Shown: in pieces, positions 22,204 through 26,685 of the stretch
How the letters are laid out: the number at the start of each line of letters is the position of its first letter
Numbering within the stretch: the first letter of the stretch is position 1
Assembly: GCA_002422225.1 (NCBI GenBank)
Contig: DITX01000168.1
Coordinates: 1-26,685 of the forward strand
Source: Gammaproteobacteria bacterium UBA6173
Lineage (GTDB): Bacteria > Pseudomonadota > Gammaproteobacteria > Pseudomonadales > Pseudohongiellaceae
Length of the DNA: 26,685 bases
Reading direction: 5' to 3'
The notes under the pieces: model-generated
The model's input: only the letters and a program-made list of their open reading frames with translations
What the model was told of the DNA's origin: nothing
The model's database searches: none
Position numbers and translations under genes: made by a program

Positions 22204-23862
22204 ATGATTAAAAAGCTGGTTAACATCCTTTTTGGCAGATCCGGCCAAACCGGCACCGGTGTGACACAAAAACCTGAAACAAAAAAGGCAGAGCAACGCC
22301 AACCACAGCCGACCGCTGAGGCAAATCGTCGGTCACGACGCAGTTCTGAAACGGCAGTTGCTGGCAAGGCAGTTGCTGGCAAGGCCGTTGCTGAAAAGCC
22401 CCGTGTTGACAAGACAATCGCTGAAAAGACCAGAGAACCCGCACGTGGCAGGTCTGGCGAGCACAGCTCAGCACAATCCCGGCATGAATTGCCCGCTGCG
22501 CTTCGTAAGCTGGACTTGCGTAAGGTGCGTGTTGTTGCTCGGGAAGATCACGCCATCTCAAGACGGGATATTTCACCAAACGCACTCAAAGTGCTTTACC
22601 GTTTGAACGAAGCTGGATTCCAGGCATTCCTGGTGGGTGGTGGTGTACGTGACCTTTTGCTGGGCGGCCATCCAAAAGATTTTGATATCTCCACTGATGC
22701 CACCCCCGAGGATGTCCGGGAAGTATTTCGCAACTCCCGAATCATAGGCCGGCGCTTCAAAATAGCGCATGTCCGTTTTGGTCAGGAAATCATCGAAGTC
22801 ACCACTTTCCGCGCTCATCACGAAATTGAGACCGAAGTTGAAGAAGGTGAATCACGCCGCCACATCCGTGACTTGGACTCCGCACATTCAACTACTGGCA
22901 TGATCTTGCGTGACAATGTCTATGGCAGCATCAATGATGATGCCGTGCGCCGCGACTTTACGGTCAACGCGCTGTATTACACCGCCAACGGCTTCTGGCT
23001 GCTGGACTTTGTGGATGGCCTTAGCGACATCGAGAACAGATTGATCCGCATGATCGGTGACCCGGAAACCCGTTACAAAGAGGACCCCGTGCGCATTTTG
23101 CGCGCTATCCGCCTTGCCGCCAAACTCGACTTCAGGATTCACAAAGATACCGAAGCACCCATTGCCCGCCTGGCAACGCTGCTGGAGTCCATCTCCCCTG
23201 CCCGCCTGTTTGACGAAACCGTCAAATTGTTTACGGGCGGCCAGGCCGAAGCAACGTTTGAGCTGTTGCGACGCTACAAAGTGGCAGACTACTTGTTTAA
23301 ACCTACGCTGCGTTGCCTTGGTGATAAAAGCTCCACGGACAGCCGACTTGTGCAGCTTGCATTACAAAACACCGACAAACGACTGGCAGACGGCAAATCC
23401 GTTACACCAGCGTTTTTGTATGCGGCATTGTTATGGCCCGCTATGCAGGCAACCTTGCGCGAGCAGTTCCCTGATCGCCTTGCGCCGCTGTCTGTGATGC
23501 AAGATGCAGCCACGGATACCATACTTGAGCAGCTGCGCTTTACTGCCATTCCCAAACGCTTTACCGCGGTCATGCGAGAAATCTGGGAATTGCAGTGGCG
23601 TATGCAGCCCCAAAGCCGAAAACAGGTCGAAAGCGTCATTACTCATCCCCGGTTCAGGGCTGCGTATGATTTTCTGCTGTTACGAGAAGAGTCTGGTGAA
23701 CAGCTAGGTGATGCGGGCGACTGGTGGACACGTTTCCAAGTGGCCGACCGCTCTGACCAAGAGCTCATGATTGAAGCCCTGAGTAATGTTAAAGCGCCAC
23801 GCAAGCGGCGGCGCAAACCCAAGACATCCTCTGCAACAAAAGTGGAGCAGGTGAATGAATAA
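22204..23862 (+). CDS. pcnB: Poly(A) polymerase I PcnB
   Basis: PcnB adds 3' poly(A) tails that mark RNAs, including small RNAs, for decay. The 552-residue product has the nucleotidyltransferase motif GGGVRD at 145-150, catalytic carboxylates in DFD at 159-161, the poly(A) polymerase signature IGRRFKIAHV at about 180-189, RRDFTVNALYY, and a basic C-terminus (RKRRRKPK) that binds RNA. The N-terminal extension of about 110 residues is long; residues 51-75 are five AVAGK-like repeats encoded by imperfect 15-bp units (22354-22428). The start MIKKL fits Pseudomonas PcnB, but no ribosome site precedes it. Its end overlaps the next gene by 8 bp. Confidence 0.94.
   Translation: MIKKLVNILFGRSGQTGTGVTQKPETKKAEQRQPQPTAEANRRSRRSSETAVAGKAVAGKAVAEKPRVDKTIAEKTREPARGRSGEHSSAQSRHELPAALRKLDLRKVRVVAREDHAISRRDISPNALKVLYRLNEAGFQAFLVGGGVRDLLLGGHPKDFDISTDATPEDVREVFRNSRIIGRRFKIAHVRFGQEIIEVTTFRAHHEIETEVEEGESRRHIRDLDSAHSTTGMILRDNVYGSINDDAVRRDFTVNALYYTANGFWLLDFVDGLSDIENRLIRMIGDPETRYKEDPVRILRAIRLAAKLDFRIHKDTEAPIARLATLLESISPARLFDETVKLFTGGQAEATFELLRRYKVADYLFKPTLRCLGDKSSTDSRLVQLALQNTDKRLADGKSVTPAFLYAALLWPAMQATLREQFPDRLAPLSVMQDAATDTILEQLRFTAIPKRFTAVMREIWELQWRMQPQSRKQVESVITHPRFRAAYDFLLLREESGEQLGDAGDWWTRFQVADRSDQELMIEALSNVKAPRKRRRKPKTSSATKVEQVNE
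22354..22428 (+). repeat. 15-bp tandem repeat inside pcnB
   Basis: Five 15-bp units encode AVAGK, AVAGK, AVAEK, PRVDK and TIAEK. The first two units (22354-22368 and 22369-22383, GCAGTTGCTGGCAAG) are identical, which suggests a recent duplication; the others are diverged. The stretch lies in the disordered N-terminal part of PcnB, so copy-number change would keep the frame. Confidence 0.85.
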
Positions 23863-24505
23863 GCCATTGCCTCGCTACATCGCTGTCGAAGGCCCGATTG
23901 GCGTAGGCAAAACCAGCTTGGCCAAGCGACTGGCACAAACGTTTAACTACGATATTGTGCTTGAAAAACCTGAGGAAAATCCTTTCCTGGAGCGGTTTTA
24001 TCGCAACCCCAGACAGTACGCCCTGTCAACGCAACTGTTCTTTTTGTTCCAACGCGCGCAGCAGCTGCAGGATCTGAAGCAGGACGATCTGTTTGAACCC
24101 GTGCGGGTAGCAGATTTCCTGATCGACAAAGATCGTCTGTTTGCCCAACAGAATCTCGACCCTGATGAATTTGTCCTGTACGAAAATGTCTATCGCCATC
24201 TGACCTTGCATGCACCGGTGCCTGATCTGGTGATTTATCTGCAAGCGCCAACACACGTGTTGCTCACCCGTATACAAAAACGTGGCATTCCCGCAGAACA
24301 GGCAATCGAGACTGACTACCTGGACAGGTTAAACACCGCCTATACCTCGTTTTTTCACTATTACGACCAGTCGCCGTTGTTGATTGTGAACAGCACCGAT
24401 ATCGATCTTGTTGGACGCGATGAACACTATCAGCAACTGGTCGACCGCATTCTGCAGGCACCTCAAGGTGTACATTACTTCAATCCCAGTCCGGCCTTGC
24501 TGTGA
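23855..24505 (+). CDS. Deoxynucleoside kinase (dGK/dAK family)
   Basis: The 216-residue product is a deoxyadenosine/deoxyguanosine-type kinase that salvages deoxynucleosides with ATP. It has the P-loop GPIGVGKTS at 13-21, ENPFLERFY at 41-49, the substrate-site segment DFLIDKDRLFA at 87-97 and the lid region TRIQKRGIPAE. Its ATG lies within the end of pcnB (8-bp overlap), so translation is coupled. In Pseudomonas folK occupies this place between pcnB and panB; some other gammaproteobacteria carry folK and a deoxynucleoside kinase side by side. Here only the kinase remains, and no HPPK motif is seen. Substrate preference cannot be read from sequence. Confidence 0.88.
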   Translation: MNKPLPRYIAVEGPIGVGKTSLAKRLAQTFNYDIVLEKPEENPFLERFYRNPRQYALSTQLFFLFQRAQQLQDLKQDDLFEPVRVADFLIDKDRLFAQQNLDPDEFVLYENVYRHLTLHAPVPDLVIYLQAPTHVLLTRIQKRGIPAEQAIETDYLDRLNTAYTSFFHYYDQSPLLIVNSTDIDLVGRDEHYQQLVDRILQAPQGVHYFNPSPALL

Positions 24506-24570
24506 TCTCTGGCAAGGGCTAAGCTCTGCCCCTGCCGTCACGGTAACACGTCGCGGACAAGCAAGGCCGG
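24491..24570 (+). promoter_or_regulatory. Nested inverted repeats ahead of panB
   Basis: CCGGCCTTGCT (24491-24501) and AGCAAGGCCGG (24560-24570) are perfect 11-bp reverse complements. They enclose a second hairpin, GGCA-A-GGGC (24511-24519) with GCCC-C-TGCC (24528-24536), one mismatch and an 8-nt loop. The left arm lies in the last codons of the deoxynucleoside kinase; the right arm ends 21 nt before the panB ribosome site. No T-run follows. It could be an attenuator, a processing site or an intrinsic RNA barrier between the two genes. Confidence 0.6.
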
Positions 24571-24604
24571 CTGACTTAGCGTTTGCGGCCCGGAGGAAAT
24601 CGTC

Positions 24605-25417
24605 ATGAGCCTACAATCAGCACAACAACACGTCACTTTGAACACACTTAACAAAATACGCACCAACGGGCAGAAGTTTTCCTGCCTGACCGCTTACGAT
24701 GCGTGCTTCTCCGGATTGCTGAATGAAGCCGGCATCGAGGTTATCCTGGTGGGCGACTCCCTGGGCATGGTGCTGCAAGGCCATGACAGCACCTTGCCGG
24801 TGACCATGGCGGACATGGTTTATCACGTACAGTGTGTCAAACGCAGCAACAAGCGTTCTTTTTTGATGGCTGACATGCCCTTTATGAGTTATTCGTCGGA
24901 CACCGAAACGCTGGAAAATGCCGCGGCGCTGATGCGTGCAGGCGCCGAGATGGTCAAGCTTGAAGGCGGCGCCTGGCTGGAAAGTTCAACCCGTCTGCTG
25001 GCAGAGCGTGGCATACCGGTGTGTGTTCACATGGGTCTGACCCCGCAGTCTATCAACCGCATCGGTGGTTATCTGGTGCAGGGGCGCGATCCATTACAAG
25101 CTGAAAGCATGGTGAACGAAGCCCTGTTACTGCAAAAGGCCGGCGCCAGCATTTTACTGCTGGAGTGTGTGCCGACTGCGCTGGCCAAACGTATTACCGA
25201 TGCACTGGACATTCCGGTGATTGGTATCGGTGCCGGCCCGCACACAACGGGTCAGGTGCTGGTATTACATGATCTGCTGGGCATTTCTCCCATCAAACCC
25301 AAATTTGTTAAAAACTTTTTGCCTGAGTCTGACAATGGCATTGCCGGCGCCATCAAGGCCTATGCCGATGCCGTCAAGTCTGGTCAGTTCCCCGCACCAG
25401 AACATTGTTTTGATTAA
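24605..25417 (+). CDS. panB: 3-methyl-2-oxobutanoate hydroxymethyltransferase PanB
   Basis: PanB makes ketopantoate from alpha-ketoisovalerate and methylene-tetrahydrofolate, the first step to pantothenate and CoA. The 270-residue product keeps the metal ligands and base at a constant +6 offset from E. coli: Asp51 (VGDSLGMVLQG), Asp90 (MADMPFMSY), Glu120 (KLEGG) and catalytic Glu187 (LLECVP). The start ATG 24605 has a strong ribosome site GGAGGA at 24592-24597. It lies 99 bp after the deoxynucleoside kinase and 30 bp before panC. Inverted repeats in the upstream gap suggest regulation independent of the upstream gene. Confidence 0.96.
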   Translation: MSLQSAQQHVTLNTLNKIRTNGQKFSCLTAYDACFSGLLNEAGIEVILVGDSLGMVLQGHDSTLPVTMADMVYHVQCVKRSNKRSFLMADMPFMSYSSDTETLENAAALMRAGAEMVKLEGGAWLESSTRLLAERGIPVCVHMGLTPQSINRIGGYLVQGRDPLQAESMVNEALLLQKAGASILLLECVPTALAKRITDALDIPVIGIGAGPHTTGQVLVLHDLLGISPIKPKFVKNFLPESDNGIAGAIKAYADAVKSGQFPAPEHCFD

Positions 25418-25447
25418 AACCCGGGTAATCAAACAACGGAAACACTC

Positions 25448-26296
25448 ATGAAAATTTGCCATCAGGCCAGCGAACTGCGCCAACTTTTAAGAGAATACCG
25501 ACGTGCCGGCAAATCTATCGCGCTGGTGCCGACCATGGGCAATCTGCACCGTGGCCATGTGCGCTTGGTCGAACGGGCCGTTGAACTTGCCGATATTGTT
25601 GTCAGCACCATCTTTGTAAACCCGATGCAGTTTGGTCGCCATGAAGATCTCGACAAGTATCCACGCACCCCGGATGCCGATATCGACAAACTCACCGCAG
25701 CGGGCTGCAGTGTGTTGTTTACGCCCTCTGTCAAAGAGATGTATCCACTGGGGCTGGACGAGCACACAGTTGTGTCGGTACCCGCCATCTCTGAGCGTCA
25801 CTGTGGCGCCAGCAGACCCGGACACTTTGATGGTGTCGCCACGGTTGTCAGTAAACTGTTTAATCTGGTGCAACCCGATCATGCGGTATTTGGACTGAAG
25901 GATTACCAGCAATTTAAAGTCATCAGCAAAATGAACGCAGACTTGTGTTTTGGCATACAGTTGACGGGTGTCGCCACCGAACGCGACGCTAATGGCTTGG
26001 CCTTGAGTTCACGCAACGGCTTCCTCAGCGTTGATGAACAACAAACAGCGCTGAGCATTATTCAGACCTTGCGCGAGACTGCCGGACTTCTGCAAAAAGG
26101 TCAGCAGGATTTCACAGCGCTGGAGAAAAATGCCAAGGCTATGCTTGAATCCAGAGCCATACGCCCCGACTATTTTACTGTCTGCAACGCAGACACCCTG
26201 GCACCGGCAAGTACTGAGGACAAGAACCTGGTGATTCTGGCCGCCGCCTACGTTGGCAACACCCGCCTGATTGATAACATTGAGGTCAAACTGTAA
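25448..26296 (+). CDS. panC: Pantothenate synthetase PanC
   Basis: PanC condenses pantoate and beta-alanine with ATP to give pantothenate. The 282-residue product has the nucleotidyltransferase motif PTMGNLHRGH with HxGH at 34-37, FVNPMQFGRHEDLDKYPRT for substrate binding, GLKDYQQFKVI near 155, and LSSRNGFLS (the KMSKS-equivalent region). It forms a panBC operon with a 30-bp gap. In Pseudomonas panD and pgi follow; neither is present here, so beta-alanine must come from a panD elsewhere or another route. Confidence 0.96.
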   Translation: MKICHQASELRQLLREYRRAGKSIALVPTMGNLHRGHVRLVERAVELADIVVSTIFVNPMQFGRHEDLDKYPRTPDADIDKLTAAGCSVLFTPSVKEMYPLGLDEHTVVSVPAISERHCGASRPGHFDGVATVVSKLFNLVQPDHAVFGLKDYQQFKVISKMNADLCFGIQLTGVATERDANGLALSSRNGFLSVDEQQTALSIIQTLRETAGLLQKGQQDFTALEKNAKAMLESRAIRPDYFTVCNADTLAPASTEDKNLVILAAAYVGNTRLIDNIEVKL

Positions 26297-26346
26297 ATCC
26301 TGAAGTATTGTGCATCCGCTAATGGGGCATGCGCATATCGGGCATT

Positions 26347-26354
26347 AACAAAAA
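26347..26354 (+). promoter_or_regulatory. CA motif at the acs ribosome-binding site
   Basis: AACAAAAA matches AAnAAnAA and its last base is the first of the acs ribosome site AAAGGAG (26354-26360), 12 nt before ATG 26367. The acetate-activation gene is a known catabolite-repressed function in Pseudomonas, so Hfq/Crc binding here is plausible. The palindrome ATGCGCAT (26329-26336) and a GGGCAT direct repeat lie just upstream. Confidence 0.5.
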
Positions 26355-26366
26355 AAGGAGCACAAC

Positions 26367-26685
26367 ATGTCGCACGAAAAAATTTATCCAGCCAGTGGTT
26401 TTACAAGCAAACACACGCTGATTGATCAGACTGGTTATAAGCGCATGTATGAACACTCTGTCACCGATCCAGAATCCTTCTGGGGTGAACAGGCCAGTCA
26501 ATATCTGGACTTCTTTTCACCTTACAGCACAGTATTTGAAGGCGATTTCAGCAAAGGCTCAGTGACCTGGTTTAAAGACGCCAAACTCAATGTCAGCTGG
26601 AACTGCATCGACCGTCACTTGCCACACCGCGCCCAACAAACCGCATTTATCTGGGAAGGTGATGACCCCGCTGACAGCAAGCACA
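26367..26685 (+). CDS. acs: Acetyl-CoA synthetase Acs (N-terminal part)
   Basis: Acs converts acetate, ATP and CoA to acetyl-CoA. The frame runs off the right edge, giving 106 complete codons of a protein normally about 650 aa. It contains YKRMYEHSVTDPESFWGEQ, LNVSWNCIDRHLPHR and the diagnostic AFIWEGDDPADSKH, which align well with the N-terminus of E. coli Acs (NCLDRHL, IIWEGDD, SKH). The ribosome site AAAGGAG lies 6 nt before the ATG. Its place after the pan genes matches the Pseudomonas arrangement with panD and pgi lost. The ATP-binding and catalytic motifs lie outside the window. Confidence 0.94.
   Translation, partial: MSHEKIYPASGFTSKHTLIDQTGYKRMYEHSVTDPESFWGEQASQYLDFFSPYSTVFEGDFSKGSVTWFKDAKLNVSWNCIDRHLPHRAQQTAFIWEGDDPADSKH

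Noticed and set aside
21872..22207. 111-codon frame between cbrB and pcnB
   Set aside because: It reads through the A-rich repeats and the G/C hairpin, gives a low-complexity product without a ribosome site or family resemblance, and the region is better explained as a CrcZ-like RNA.

Overview
This window is a chromosomal segment of a gammaproteobacterium, with base composition close to even. Gene content and order resemble the Pseudomonas branch and its aquatic relatives. The right half follows the Pseudomonas order aminotransferase - dksA - gluQ - cbrA - cbrB - (crcZ) - pcnB - panB - panC - acs. The left end follows lptB - rpoN - ptsN - rapZ - ptsO. No tRNA, rRNA, CRISPR array, insertion sequence or prophage gene was seen, and the genus cannot be named from sequence alone.

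Layout. 1-4200: end of lptB, sigma-54 (rpoN), the nitrogen-type PTS genes ptsN and ptsO around rapZ, then the ribosome-assembly gene darP (yjgA). The usual hpf gene between rpoN and ptsN is absent. 4225-8824: a LysR regulator divergent from a histidine phosphatase gene broken by an internal deletion, an APH-fold kinase, and a two-gene sodium:solute symporter (DUF4212 plus SSS subunit). 8821-11080: a short Mrp/ApbC ATPase, an unknown exported protein and a coiled-coil lipoprotein. 11283-14273: an unknown membrane-anchored protein, a trans-sulfuration PLP enzyme and a small Rieske protein, apparently one operon. 14281-17114: aminotransferase, dksA, gluQ. 17126-22056: a 58-codon membrane ORF overlapping cbrA (cbrX-like), cbrA, cbrB and a non-coding RNA locus. 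22204-26685: pcnB, a deoxynucleoside kinase in the place of folK, panB, panC and the start of acs.

The most notable element is the 543-nt gap after cbrB. It holds a TGTTAC/GTAACA inverted pair, a correctly spaced sigma-54 promoter (GG at 21786-21787, GC at 21798-21799), and, from the predicted start near 21811, four A-rich clusters made of overlapping AAnAAnAA repeats. These are the Hfq/Crc-binding 'CA motifs' that define CrcZ-type decoy RNAs in Pseudomonas. Two hairpins in the RNA have complementary loops. The same 8-mer occurs at the translation start regions of the LysR gene, the APH-fold kinase, the DUF4212/symporter pair and acs. Together with rpoN this suggests a complete carbon catabolite repression circuit: CbrA senses, CbrB activates sigma-54 at the RNA promoter, the RNA titrates Hfq/Crc, and acetate or solute uptake genes are released. 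Hfq and Crc are not in this window, so this part is inference.

Other structural signals are a long double inverted repeat ahead of dksA, a strong hairpin ending 2 nt before the gluQ start, and an 11-bp inverted repeat enclosing a second hairpin between the deoxynucleoside kinase and panB.
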